This document shows positions 1-7,682 of a stretch of DNA of 47,606 bases, one piece after another. Every line of letters starts with the position of its first letter. Position 1 is the first letter of the stretch. Under the pieces are notes generated by a model. That model worked only from the letters and a program-made list of their open reading frames with translations, searched no databases and was not told the DNA's origin. Source of the DNA: an uncultured Ruminococcus sp. (GTDB lineage Bacteria; Bacillota; Clostridia; Oscillospirales; Acutalibacteraceae); assembly GCA_902790475.1 (NCBI GenBank), contig CADASG010000016.1, positions 1 through 47,606 on the forward strand, in the 5' to 3' direction. A program made the translations under genes and the position numbers.

Positions 1-33
1 TTCTTCCGGTTTGATTTTCCTGTTTTTGGACAT
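1..33 (-). CDS. 5' end of a gene cut by the window edge (possible transposase OrfA)
   Basis: The minus strand has an ATG at 33-31 preceded by AGGGAG seven bases upstream, and reads MSKNRKIKPEE before the window ends. A basic start followed by 'PEE' is common in helix-turn-helix OrfA proteins of IS3-family elements, but 11 residues cannot prove it. A 24-base imperfect inverted repeat lies immediately upstream and includes the ribosome binding site, an arrangement seen in some insertion sequences. The gene begins about 100 bases beyond the cysK stop codon, so an insertion there is plausible. Confidence 0.4.
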   Translation of the reverse strand, partial: MSKNRKIKPEE

Positions 34-37
34 AACA

Positions 38-95
38 ATGCTCCCTTCATGGTTAACAGTGTTTTTTATTTCACTGTCTTCCATAAAGGGAGCAT
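38..95 (-). repeat. Imperfect inverted repeat burying a ribosome binding site
   Basis: Arms at 38-61 and 72-95 match at 20 of 24 positions around an A/T-rich 10-base loop. On the minus strand the downstream arm contains the AGGGAG ribosome binding site of the gene that starts at 33. If transcribed from outside, the RNA would fold and hide that site. Protection of transposase genes from read-through transcription works this way in several IS families; applying it here is inference. Confidence 0.6.
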
Positions 96-129
96 ACCAA
101 TTTTGCGACAGCCACTTTGAATTTTTTGA

Positions 130-1062
130 TTAATCCGCGAACAGGGGAGTTGATAGATAGCGGTCTCCTGTGTCGGGGAGGATGACAACGATTGTCTTGC
201 CCTTGTTTTCGGGACGCTTGGCAAGCTCGATCGCTGCCCAAGTCGCCGCGCCTGAGGAAATGCCGACCAGTACGCCTTCGCTTCTGCCGATAAGCTTGCC
301 TGTCGCGAAAGCGTTTTCGTTGGAAACAGGGATGATCTCGTCGTAAACATCTGTGTTCAGTACGTCGGGAACAAAGCCTGCGCCGATACCCTGGATCTTA
401 TGTGCTCCTGCGGTACCCTTTGAGAGAACGGGGGAGGTCTCGGGTTCAACGGCTACGACCTTTACTTCGGGCTTCTGAGATTTCAAATATTCGCCGGTGC
501 CTGTAACAGTACCGCCCGTACCAACGCCCGCTACGAGGAAATCAACCTTGCCGTCGGTGTCCTCCCAGATCTCGGGGCCTGTTGAGGCTCTGTGAACGGC
601 GGGATTTGCAGGATTGACGAACTGACCGGGAATAAAGCTGTCAGGTGTTTCCTTTGCAAGCTCCTCAGCCTTGGCAATAGCGCCCTTCATGCCCTTTGTG
701 CCATCGGTGAGAACAAGCTCCGCGCCGTATGCCTTCATAAGCTGGCGGCGCTCAACGCTCATGGTCTCGGGCATGGTGATGATAAGTCTGTAGCCCTTAG
801 CCGCCGCGACGGATGCAAGACCGATTCCCGTGTTGCCCGAGGTCGGCTCGATCAAAACGCTGCCGGGCTTGATAAGTCCCTTGCTTTCCGCGTCCTCGAT
901 CATCGCCTTGGCGATCCTGTCCTTTACGCTTCCGGCAGGATTGAAGTATTCGAGCTTAGCTACAAGCTTTGCTTCAAGTCCGAGTTCCTTTTCGATATGC
1001 GTCAATTCAAGCAAAGGGGTTTTGCCGATCAACTGGTCTGCTGTCTGATAGATTTTACTCAT
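130..1062 (-). CDS. cysK: Cysteine synthase A (O-acetylserine sulfhydrylase)
   Basis: A PLP enzyme making L-cysteine from O-acetylserine and sulfide in the cytoplasm. The 310-residue protein has the family's normal length. The PLP lysine lies in NPAGSVKDR (about residues 35-43), the substrate loop is EPTSGNTG and the phosphate-binding loop is GTGGTVTG. The ATG at 1062 is chosen because GGAGG lies eight bases before it; the ATG 15 bases further upstream overlaps that site. It is divergent from an Rrf2 regulator across 157 bases, and serine O-acetyltransferase, the source of its substrate, is encoded at 7683-8639. No clear terminator lies between its stop codon and the gene at the left edge. 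Confidence 0.97.
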   Translation of the reverse strand: MSKIYQTADQLIGKTPLLELTHIEKELGLEAKLVAKLEYFNPAGSVKDRIAKAMIEDAESKGLIKPGSVLIEPTSGNTGIGLASVAAAKGYRLIITMPETMSVERRQLMKAYGAELVLTDGTKGMKGAIAKAEELAKETPDSFIPGQFVNPANPAVHRASTGPEIWEDTDGKVDFLVAGVGTGGTVTGTGEYLKSQKPEVKVVAVEPETSPVLSKGTAGAHKIQGIGAGFVPDVLNTDVYDEIIPVSNENAFATGKLIGRSEGVLVGISSGAATWAAIELAKRPENKGKTIVVILPDTGDRYLSTPLFAD

Positions 1063-1096
1063 AATGATTACCTCCATAATTTAAAACCCACAAAAG

Positions 1097-1109
1097 AAGT
1101 ATGTTGGTG
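1097..1109. promoter_or_regulatory. Candidate sulfur-regulon operator in the cysK leader
   Basis: The plus strand reads AAG-TATGTTG-GTG. The same TATGTTG/CAACATA core, flanked by a weak TAC/GTA dyad, occurs in the rrf2 and metY promoters, and a related site lies after the gshA promoter. Here it sits just downstream of the cysK start of transcription, where a repressor could block elongation or initiation. Confidence 0.45.
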
Positions 1110-1119
1110 GACTGCTATT

Positions 1120-1148
1120 ATCATACACTCTGTTTTTTGATTTGTCAA
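1120..1148 (-). promoter_or_regulatory. cysK promoter
   Basis: Minus strand: -35 TTGACA at 1148-1143, 17-base spacer, -10 TATGAT at 1125-1120. The transcript would run into the proposed operator at 1097-1109. Confidence 0.8.
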
Positions 1149-1168
1149 TAGAAAAATTGAAAAAAATC

Positions 1169-1197
1169 TTGAAATCATATCAACATACTGTTATAAT
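1169..1197 (+). promoter_or_regulatory. Promoter of the Rrf2-LysR operon with internal operator
   Basis: -35 TTGAAA at 1169-1174, 17-base spacer, -10 TATAAT at 1192-1197. The spacer holds TAT-CAACATA-CTG at 1178-1190, the same core as in the cysK and metY regulatory regions, suggesting autoregulation. Confidence 0.75.
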
Positions 1198-1219
1198 GGG
1201 GAATATGGAGGCGATAATA

Positions 1220-1651
1220 ATGTTGATTTCTACAAAAGGACGTTATGCGTTGCGTATTCTGGTTGATATGGCGGAGCATAAAGGAAACGGATATATCAAG
1301 CTAAAGGATATTGCCGAACGGCAGGAAATTTCCGAAAAATACTTGGAGAGTATTGTTAAGCAGCTTGTCATTAACCATATTGTTGTCGGCTTGCGCGGCA
1401 AGGGCGGCGGCTATCGTTTGAATAAGGAGCCCGACGCGATCAATGTCGGCGAGGTTCTTCGTTTTATGGAGGGCAGTCTTGCGCCTGTCGCATGTTTAGA
1501 GAACGGCGGCGAACCCTGTCCGCATGTTTCCAAGTGCAGAACGGTTGGATTCTGGCGCGGTCTTGATGAAACGATACGCCGTTACACTGACAGCTTTACC
1601 GTTGCGGATCTGGTGCGCGCGGATAACTCAGGCTATGATTATGTTATATAG
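1220..1651 (+). CDS. Rrf2-family transcriptional regulator, probable sulfur/cysteine regulator
   Basis: A 143-residue winged-helix DNA-binding protein. It opens with MLISTKGRYALRILVDMA, the Rrf2 signature, and the wing has GLRGKGGGYRL (57-67). Three cysteines at 92, 100 and 106 match the three-Cys cluster of IscR-type members in number and place, although spacing is C-x7-C-x5-C rather than C-x5-C-x5-C. An Fe-S or thiol sensing role is therefore possible. The start at 1220 follows GGAGG. It is divergent from cysK and is followed directly by a LysR gene. By position it is the best candidate to bind the shared site found upstream of cysK, itself, metY and gshA. Whether it senses cysteine through CysK (CymR-like) or an Fe-S cluster cannot be told from sequence. 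Confidence 0.92.
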   Translation: MLISTKGRYALRILVDMAEHKGNGYIKLKDIAERQEISEKYLESIVKQLVINHIVVGLRGKGGGYRLNKEPDAINVGEVLRFMEGSLAPVACLENGGEPCPHVSKCRTVGFWRGLDETIRRYTDSFTVADLVRADNSGYDYVI

Positions 1652-1660
1652 GTGCGGATC

Positions 1661-2593
1661 ATGACAATTCAACAGCTAAGATATGCAATTGTGATATGTG
1701 AGGAAGGCTCTCTCAACAAGGCTTCGGAGCAACTGTATATTGCGCAGCCGTCTTTGACATCAGCTTTGCAGGAGCTTGAAAAGGAGCTTGGTATCACGAT
1801 CTTTAACCGCAGCGGCAGGGGAGTTACGCCGACAAACGACGGCTTGGAGTTCATTCACTACGCCCGCGAGGTGCTTTCACAGTACGATAATCTGCTCGAA
1901 AAATACGGTAAGGGCGGCAATCTGAAAAAGAAGTTCGGTATCTCCACCCAGCACTATTCCTTCGCGGTAAAGAGCTTTGTAGAGATGGTAAAGCACTTCG
2001 GCACGGACGAGTATGAATTCGCCATACGCGAAACGCGCACTCGCGACGTGATCGACGATGTTTTTACAGGTAAAAGCGAGATCGGTATTTTGTATCTCAA
2101 CGATTTCAACCGCAAACCGCTGGAAAAGCTTATGAAATCAAACGGTCTGACCTTCACTCCGCTTACAGAATGTAATGCATATGTATACTTATGGAAGGGT
2201 CATCCGCTTGCGGACAGATCTTCAATTAGATTTGAGGATTTAAAGGAATACCCCTGCCTTTCGTTCGAGCAGGGCGACAAGGGTTCGTTCTATTACGCCG
2301 AGGAGATACTCAGCACAAGCGAATACCCAAAGACGATCAAGGCGACCGACAGGGCAACCATGCTCAACCTGATGATCGGACTGAACGGCTATACCCTTTG
2401 CTCGGGAGTTATCAGCGAGGAGCTCAACGGCTCGGATTATCTTGCCGTTCCCTTTGAAGCAGATGACGATACCACAGGCAGTAATATGGTGATAGGCTAC
2501 ATCTCCAAAAAGAATTTGCTCTTAAGCCATATCGCTCAGCTATATGTTAAAGAGCTTGACAATTACCTTAAATACTATCAGCAAAGCCATTAA
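1661..2593 (+). CDS. LysR-family transcriptional regulator
   Basis: A 310-residue LTTR. The N-terminal helix-turn-helix lies at about residues 1-60 (MTIQQLRYAIVICEEGSLNKA, then AQPSLTSALQELEKELG), followed by a long substrate-binding domain. It begins nine bases after the Rrf2 stop codon; the ATG at 1661 is preceded by AGGTG, and an in-frame GTG at 1652 is less likely. Co-transcription with the Rrf2 gene in a sulfur locus suggests control of cysteine/methionine or sulfur-source genes, as for CysL/YtlI-type LTTRs. The specific effector is unknown. Confidence 0.9.
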   Translation: MTIQQLRYAIVICEEGSLNKASEQLYIAQPSLTSALQELEKELGITIFNRSGRGVTPTNDGLEFIHYAREVLSQYDNLLEKYGKGGNLKKKFGISTQHYSFAVKSFVEMVKHFGTDEYEFAIRETRTRDVIDDVFTGKSEIGILYLNDFNRKPLEKLMKSNGLTFTPLTECNAYVYLWKGHPLADRSSIRFEDLKEYPCLSFEQGDKGSFYYAEEILSTSEYPKTIKATDRATMLNLMIGLNGYTLCSGVISEELNGSDYLAVPFEADDDTTGSNMVIGYISKKNLLLSHIAQLYVKELDNYLKYYQQSH

Positions 2594-2595
2594 CG

Positions 2596-2632
2596 CAACA
2601 CCGCACGCCTGAATAATGCGGTATTGCCTCAA
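2596..2632 (-). repeat. Short copy of intergenic palindromic repeat (family B)
   Basis: Read on the minus strand this 37-base unit begins TTGAGGCAATACCGCAT and ends TGCGGTGTTG. It matches the outer ends of the 168-base element at 28449-28616 and can fold on itself (CAACACCGCA against TGCGGTATTG, 9 of 10 pairs). It looks like an internally deleted copy directly after the LysR stop codon. Confidence 0.65.
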
Positions 2633-2671
2633 ACATAGCTATGCTATGAATTGAGCTTTTGAAACATATAT

Positions 2672-2698
2672 CCGGTTATAGATTGAATCTATAGCCGG
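2672..2698 (+). terminator. Hairpin after the LysR gene
   Basis: A 13-base stem (2672-2684 with 2686-2698, one G-T pair) with a one-base formal loop, followed by a weak T-containing tail. Probably ends the rrf2-lysR transcript, but the tail is poor. Confidence 0.45.
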
Positions 2699-2714
2699 GT
2701 ATATTATTTGTGTA

Positions 2715-2745
2715 TTGGACAAAACCTACCAACATAGTATATAAT
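2715..2745 (+). promoter_or_regulatory. metY promoter with operator
   Basis: -35 TTGGAC at 2715-2720 and -10 TATAAT at 2740-2745 (19-base spacer), or TATATA at 2738-2743 (17-base spacer). TAC-CAACATA-GTA at 2727-2739 fills the spacer and abuts the -10, a good repressor position. Confidence 0.7.
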
Positions 2746-2775
2746 TGAGGCAACGAAAAAAAGGAGACAACAGGT

Positions 2776-2820
2776 ATGTCAGTAATACTTAAAACAGTAT
2801 CAGGGCGAATGTGTAGATGA
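2776..2820 (+). CDS. Putative 14-residue leader peptide upstream of metY
   Basis: An ATG at 2776 with AAGGAGA about nine bases upstream opens a short frame encoding MSVILKTVSGRMCR and a stop. It lies in the 5' leader between the metY promoter and the metY start. The placement, strong ribosome binding site and Cys-Arg just before the stop are what a cysteine-sensing or coupled leader peptide would show. I found no convincing attenuator hairpin between its stop and metY, so it could also be an incidental upstream frame. Confidence 0.4.
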   Translation: MSVILKTVSGRMCR

Positions 2821-2884
2821 TCGCTTGAGAAACCACTAATTAATCCTGCTAAAAAAATAAACTTTAAAGAAAGAGGTATTAACC

Positions 2885-4165
2885 ATGTCAGAATATAAAT
2901 TTGAAACCTTACAGCTTCACGTAGGACAGGAACAGGCAGACCCGGCAAGTGACGCACGTGCGGTGCCGATCTACGCTACAACTTCCTATGTTTTCCATAA
3001 CGCACAGCACGCTGCCGACCGCTTCGGGCTCGCAGATGCAGGCAATATCTACGGCAGACTCACAAACTCCACTCAGGGAGTATTCGAGGACAGGATCGCA
3101 GCTCTCGAAGGCGGCGTGGCAGGTCTTGCCTTAGCTTCGGGCGCGGCTGCCATCACCTACACCATTCAGGCGCTTGCAAAGGCAGGCGAGCACATTATCG
3201 CTCAAAAGACTATCTACGGCGGCTCGGCAAATCTGCTTGCGCATACATTACCGCTCTACGGCATTGACACTACCTTTGTCGATATCCACAACCTCGACGA
3301 GGTAAAGGCTGCTATCCGCTCCAATACCAAGGCGATCTACATTGAAACCCTCGGCAATCCCAACAGTGACATTCCCGATATCGACGCACTTGCTGAGATC
3401 GCGCACAATAACGGTTTGCCGCTCGTTATCGACAACACCTTCGGCACGCCTTACCTTATCAGACCAATTGAGCACGGTGCGGATATCGTGGTTCACTCCG
3501 CGACAAAATTCATCGGCGGTCACGGCACGACCCTCGGCGGCGTTATCGTAGACGGCGGCACCTTTGACTGGGCTGCTTCGGGCAGATATCCGTGGATCTC
3601 GGAGCCGAACCCCAGCTATCACGGCGTAAAGTTCACCGAAGCAGCCGGAAAAGCTGCGTTTGCGACTTATATCCGTGCTATCCTGCTCAGGGATACCGGT
3701 TCATGCATTTCGCCCTTCGCTGCTTTTCTGCTTTTACAGGGAACAGAAACCCTGTCTTTGAGACTCGAGCGCCATGCGGAGAACACAAAAAAGGTCATCA
3801 AGTATCTGAAAAACCATCCGCTGGTAGAGAACGTCTATCATCCCTCGCTTCACGACCACCCCGACCACAAGCTGTACAAAAAGTACTTCCCCAACGGCGG
3901 CGGTTCCATCTTTACCTTTGATATCAAGGGCGGCAAGGAGGAAGCCTTCCGCTTCATTGACGGGCTAAAAATCTTCTCGCTTCTTGCCAACGTAGCGGAC
4001 GTAAAATCGCTCGTGATACACCCTGCCACCACCACACACTCACAGCTCACCGAGGAGGAGCTTGAAGCGGCAGGAATACACCAAAACACCATCCGCCTTT
4101 CCATCGGCACAGAGCATATCGACGACATCATCGCCGATTTGGATAACGGCTTTGCGGCTGTATAA
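2885..4165 (+). CDS. metY: O-acetylhomoserine sulfhydrylase (Cys/Met metabolism PLP enzyme)
   Basis: A 426-residue enzyme that condenses O-acetylhomoserine with sulfide to homocysteine (or with methanethiol to methionine). The N terminus FETLQLHVGQE, the AIYIETLGNP segment and the PLP lysine in HSATKFIGGHG (about residues 203-213) are typical of the MetY branch. Length fits the family (about 420-430) and is longer than MetB/MetC. AGAGG precedes the ATG. It stands alone between its own promoter and a strong terminator at 4180. The promoter's shared operator ties it to cysK and the thiol operon. Confidence 0.95.
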   Translation: MSEYKFETLQLHVGQEQADPASDARAVPIYATTSYVFHNAQHAADRFGLADAGNIYGRLTNSTQGVFEDRIAALEGGVAGLALASGAAAITYTIQALAKAGEHIIAQKTIYGGSANLLAHTLPLYGIDTTFVDIHNLDEVKAAIRSNTKAIYIETLGNPNSDIPDIDALAEIAHNNGLPLVIDNTFGTPYLIRPIEHGADIVVHSATKFIGGHGTTLGGVIVDGGTFDWAASGRYPWISEPNPSYHGVKFTEAAGKAAFATYIRAILLRDTGSCISPFAAFLLLQGTETLSLRLERHAENTKKVIKYLKNHPLVENVYHPSLHDHPDHKLYKKYFPNGGGSIFTFDIKGGKEEAFRFIDGLKIFSLLANVADVKSLVIHPATTTHSQLTEEELEAAGIHQNTIRLSIGTEHIDDIIADLDNGFAAV

Positions 4166-4179
4166 CCGACACAAGAATA

Positions 4180-4217
4180 GCCGGCGCGTCATTTGGATTT
4201 GCGCCGGCATTTTTATT
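4180..4217 (+). terminator. Terminator after metY
   Basis: GCCGGCGC at 4180-4187 pairs with GCGCCGGC at 4201-4208, followed by TTTTTATTT. Confidence 0.85.
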
Positions 4218-4225
4218 TATTTATA

Positions 4226-4254
4226 TTGACAGGCAGTATATTATGATATATAAT
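4226..4254 (+). promoter_or_regulatory. Promoter of the gamma-glutamyl/thiol operon
   Basis: -35 TTGACA at 4226-4231, 17-base spacer, -10 TATAAT at 4249-4254: a consensus vegetative promoter. Confidence 0.88.
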
Positions 4255-4255
4255 T

Positions 4256-4274
4256 AACTACTATGTCAGTAGTT
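4256..4274. promoter_or_regulatory. Palindromic operator at the gshA transcription start
   Basis: AACTACT-ATGTC-AGTAGTT is an inverted repeat with seven-base arms, directly after the -10. Its inner part reads TAC-TATGTCA-GTA, related to TAC-CAACATA-GTA of metY read on the other strand (TAC-TATGTTG-GTA). This is the most symmetric of the four sites. Confidence 0.6.
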
Positions 4275-4300
4275 GATAATGATTATTTGGAGGTAAGGCG

Positions 4301-5518
4301 ATGTTTTTAGAACTCAACGATCCACACATAAACCGCCTTGCGAAAACGGCGGAATTCGGCATTGAACGTGAAAGCCTGCGCGTCACCTCCGACGGTCGGC
4401 TCGCACAGACAAATCACCCCTTTGTCGGCAAGCCATACATAACACGAGATTTTTGCGAGAATCAGGTGGAGATGATCGGCGATGTTTTTACCGATCCCGA
4501 CGAGATGAACCGTCAGCTTGACAGCTTGCTTGATGAAATCGACGCGGAGCTGATAAAAACCAACGAGCTGCTTTGGGCATTCTCCAATCCGCCCAAATTC
4601 AGCTCGGAGGACGAAATACCGGTAGCCGAGTTCCACGGTATACAGCGTGGCAAATCCGAATACCGACTCTATCTCGCGGAAAAATACGGTAAGATAAAAA
4701 TGCTCTTTTCGGGCATTCACCTCAACATCTCTTTCACCGAAAGTCTGCTGCAAGCTGCGTTTGAGGAGAGCGGTGCAGCGGTATACACTGAATTTAAAAA
4801 CGATTTTTACCTGCGCCTTGCCAAGCGCCTGACGCAGTATGCGTGGCTCGCGGTGTTTTTGACTGCAGCAAGCCCCGTAGCGGACGCTTCACTCGGAATC
4901 AAAAGCAATATCTATTCTTCGATACGCTGCTCAAAATACGGCTACTGGAACGACTTTACGCCTGTTCTTGACTACTCAGATCTGAAAAAGTATATCGGCA
5001 GTATCGCACGGTATATCGTTAGCGGAGACCTTAAAGCCGCGTCCGAGCTGTATTATCCGGTCAGACTAAAGCCGCGCGGTGCGAACAGTCTTGAATCACT
5101 GCTTCAAAACGGCGTGAATCACCTCGAACTGCGCGTCATCGACGTCAATCCTCTGACGCGCACGGGCATTTTTACGGAGGATATCCGCTTTATACACCTG
5201 CTGCTGCTTTGGCTTTGCGGCCTTTCCGATTTTGATTTTGATGAAGAGGCTCAGAAAAAGGCAATCGCTGATGTCAAAGCTGCCGCCGTTTTCGGCAATT
5301 CCGAAATCAAGTTGAGAGCTAAGGAAACACTCGAAGAAATCAAAAGCTTTACCGAGCAGTATTTTCCGGATTTCCTGCCTTCCGTCAGTTACCAAATCAA
5401 CAAGCTGACCGGCGGCAACAGCTACGCCGAAATCGTCAGCCGAGATTTTACGGATTATTATATGGCTAAGGGCTTGGAGCTTGCACGCGCCTATCAAAGA
5501 GGTGAGCGCTATGTGTGA
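4301..5518 (+). CDS. gshA: Glutamate-cysteine ligase, class I (GshA type)
   Basis: Joins the gamma-carboxyl of glutamate to cysteine using ATP, giving gamma-glutamylcysteine. The segment FGIERESLRVTSDGRLAQTNHP (about residues 18-39) and the later ENQVEMI, SGIHLNIS, RLKPRGA and HLELRVIDVNP stretches are characteristic of class I enzymes and of the N-terminal half of bifunctional GshF. At 405 residues it is shorter than E. coli GshA (518) and lacks the ATP-grasp half of GshF. GGAGG precedes the ATG. The next gene overlaps its 3' end by eight bases, implying translational coupling. No glutathione synthetase is in the window, so gamma-glutamylcysteine may be the product or an intermediate. Confidence 0.9.
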   Translation: MFLELNDPHINRLAKTAEFGIERESLRVTSDGRLAQTNHPFVGKPYITRDFCENQVEMIGDVFTDPDEMNRQLDSLLDEIDAELIKTNELLWAFSNPPKFSSEDEIPVAEFHGIQRGKSEYRLYLAEKYGKIKMLFSGIHLNISFTESLLQAAFEESGAAVYTEFKNDFYLRLAKRLTQYAWLAVFLTAASPVADASLGIKSNIYSSIRCSKYGYWNDFTPVLDYSDLKKYIGSIARYIVSGDLKAASELYYPVRLKPRGANSLESLLQNGVNHLELRVIDVNPLTRTGIFTEDIRFIHLLLLWLCGLSDFDFDEEAQKKAIADVKAAAVFGNSEIKLRAKETLEEIKSFTEQYFPDFLPSVSYQINKLTGGNSYAEIVSRDFTDYYMAKGLELARAYQRGERYV

Positions 5519-6284
5519 GTTGTTCGGCATTTCAGCACAAAATGTTTTTACTTCTAACGATTATCTCAAAGCATTCTTTGCTCACAGCGATTTTCACCCC
5601 CACGGCTGGGGACTCGCCTGCGTTTCGCGCAACGGTGCGCTGATTGAAAAAGAGAGCGTCAAAGCATCCGACAGCAACTATCTGCGCGAGCGGTTATCTC
5701 AGCCGATCAGTGAAAAGCTATTGCTTGCTCATATCCGTTATGCAACCATCGGTAACGTAGAATACAAAAACTGTCATCCCTTTACGGGAAAGGACGTCAC
5801 GGGAAGGCGCTGGACGCTCATTCACAACGGCACGATTTTCGATTATTCCGCGCTTTACCCCTACCTCAAAACGCAGAACGGCGATACCGACAGCGAGCGC
5901 ATTTTCCTCTATCTGCTCGACAGGCTGAACGATGCGACGCGGAAAAACGGTGCAAGGCTGCATTTTGAGGAACGATTTGCTCTGTTTGATGAAATAATCT
6001 GCGATATGGCGAAGGGCAACAAACTCAACCTGCTGTTCACAGACGGCAAATATTTGTATGTCCATACAAATTGCAAGGGTACTATGCACTGTTTGAGCAA
6101 GAACGGAATAACGCTCATTTCCACACAGCCGCTCAGCGACGAAAACTGGCAGTTGGTACCCTTTGGTCAGCTTTTAGCATTCAACAAAGGAAAGCTGATA
6201 AAAACAGGAACCGAACACCATCATGAATATATTCACAGCGAAGATGAAATGAAGCTGCTCTATCAAATCTTCGCCAACCTGTAG
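5511..6284 (+). CDS. Class II glutamine amidotransferase-like hydrolase (YafJ/EgtC family)
   Basis: A 257-residue Ntn-type amidohydrolase. The ATG at 5511 is chosen because Cys2 (MCELFG) becomes the N-terminal nucleophile after Met removal, and GAGGTGA precedes it. Family motifs visible are HPHGWGL, AHIRYATIGN, NCHPF, HNGTIFDY and DTDSER. There is no synthase or sugar-isomerase domain, so it is a stand-alone enzyme. EgtC, in ergothioneine synthesis, removes a gamma-glutamyl group from an intermediate; a similar gamma-glutamyl amidase role fits here because genes for two gamma-glutamyl ligases flank it. Substrate is unknown. Confidence 0.85.
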   Translation: MCELFGISAQNVFTSNDYLKAFFAHSDFHPHGWGLACVSRNGALIEKESVKASDSNYLRERLSQPISEKLLLAHIRYATIGNVEYKNCHPFTGKDVTGRRWTLIHNGTIFDYSALYPYLKTQNGDTDSERIFLYLLDRLNDATRKNGARLHFEERFALFDEIICDMAKGNKLNLLFTDGKYLYVHTNCKGTMHCLSKNGITLISTQPLSDENWQLVPFGQLLAFNKGKLIKTGTEHHHEYIHSEDEMKLLYQIFANL

Positions 6285-6292
6285 GTGACGTT

Positions 6293-7678
6293 ATGACAAG
6301 AGAAGAAGTTATCAGCCGTCTTTACGACCGATTTATACGCCCGACCGAACAAAAACGGGAGAGCTATATCGGCGTTGAAATCGAAATGCCGATCGTCAAT
6401 CTCAATAACAAGGCGGTGGATTTTACCGTAGTGCATCAGCTGACTTCGGAATTCCTGAAAGCATTTGATTTCACCCCGACGGGATTTGACGAGGAAGGGC
6501 ATGTCTACTCTGCGGTCAACCGCACATTTGGCGATGTGTTTTCCTATGACTGCTCCTACAACAACATGGAGTTCTCGTTTGGCAGGGAAAAGAATCTTCA
6601 CGATATTCACGAGCGTTTCAAGCTGTACTACCGCTTTGTGCAGGACTTTTTCAAGCCATACAATTACACGCTGACCGGAATGGGTATCAATCCTAACCGC
6701 AAGCTAAATCACAATATCCCAATCGAAAACGGCAGATATAAAATGCTGTTCAACCACCTGGCGTCGTTCTCCAAATACTTTTATATTCCGATGTTCTTCC
6801 ACCGCTACCCACAGTTCGGTATGTTCTCCAGCGCGTCTCAGGTGCAGCTCGACGTGGATTATGATGATTTGCCCGAGGTAATCGACACCTTCAACAAGTT
6901 AGAGCCGATCAAGGCGCTGCTGTTTTCAAACTCTGTTCTCCTCGGGGAGAACGAGGACTTGCTCTGCTGCCGCGATATGCTTTGGGAAAACAGCACCCAC
7001 GGAATCAATCCGCACAACGTAGGTATGTACGACAGCGATATACATTCTGTTGACGATATTATCAATTACCTTGCCACCACGAGCATCTACTGTGTGGAGC
7101 GCGGCGGCAAATACCTCAACTTTCCGCCGGTAAATATCATTGAGTATTTCACCCGCGGCAAAATTAAAGGCGAGTATACGGAAAACGGAACCCCTGTCAA
7201 GGTGGAGTTTCAACCTCAGCCGGACGACATTGCCTATCTGCGCACCTTCAAGTTTGAGGATTTAACGTACCGGGGCACGATCGAATACCGCAGCGCATGC
7301 TGTCAGCCGATAAGCGACGTGATGACCGTCGCCGCCTTCCACCTCGGTTTGCAAGGCAAGGTGAAGGATTTGCGGAAGCTGATCGAGAACGACACAACAC
7401 TCTATAACAGCGGCTACAATGCAAATGAATTGCGACGTCAGCTTGTACGAAAGGAGTTGCCGTCTACCGTCGATCGGGACGCGCTTTACGCCCTTGTGCG
7501 AAAGATTCTCGATCTTTGCAGCCGCGGGCTTTCCGAGAGGGGACAGGGAGAGGAAGCATATCTGGAACCGCTTTATCAAAGAACCGAGAACCGCACTAAT
7601 CCCGCAAAAGAAATGCTTTGCCGTTTGCAAAACGGCGAGAGCATGGAAAACGTGATCAAAAGCTACGCCGAGGTGTAA
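6293..7678 (+). CDS. Glutamate-cysteine ligase family 2 (GCS2/EgtA-like)
   Basis: A 461-residue protein of the GCS2 family (plant/alphaproteobacterial GshA, actinobacterial EgtA), unrelated in close sequence to the class I enzyme two genes upstream. GVEIEMPIVN (about residues 27-36) holds the metal-binding glutamates; later segments GMGINPN, SASQVQLDVD, NFPPVNIIEYF and TIEYRSACCQP are typical. It starts eight bases after the amidotransferase stop, with AGGTGA before the ATG. Expected activity is ATP-dependent gamma-glutamylation of cysteine or another amine. Two analogous ligases in one operon argue that one uses a different acceptor. Confidence 0.85.
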   Translation: MTREEVISRLYDRFIRPTEQKRESYIGVEIEMPIVNLNNKAVDFTVVHQLTSEFLKAFDFTPTGFDEEGHVYSAVNRTFGDVFSYDCSYNNMEFSFGREKNLHDIHERFKLYYRFVQDFFKPYNYTLTGMGINPNRKLNHNIPIENGRYKMLFNHLASFSKYFYIPMFFHRYPQFGMFSSASQVQLDVDYDDLPEVIDTFNKLEPIKALLFSNSVLLGENEDLLCCRDMLWENSTHGINPHNVGMYDSDIHSVDDIINYLATTSIYCVERGGKYLNFPPVNIIEYFTRGKIKGEYTENGTPVKVEFQPQPDDIAYLRTFKFEDLTYRGTIEYRSACCQPISDVMTVAAFHLGLQGKVKDLRKLIENDTTLYNSGYNANELRRQLVRKELPSTVDRDALYALVRKILDLCSRGLSERGQGEEAYLEPLYQRTENRTNPAKEMLCRLQNGESMENVIKSYAEV

Positions 7679-7682
7679 ACGT

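Noticed and set aside
2700-2884. SAM (S-box) riboswitch or T-box upstream of metY
   Set aside because: The leader lacks the long paired regions, kink-turn or specifier/terminator features; only the short frame and operator-like site were seen.
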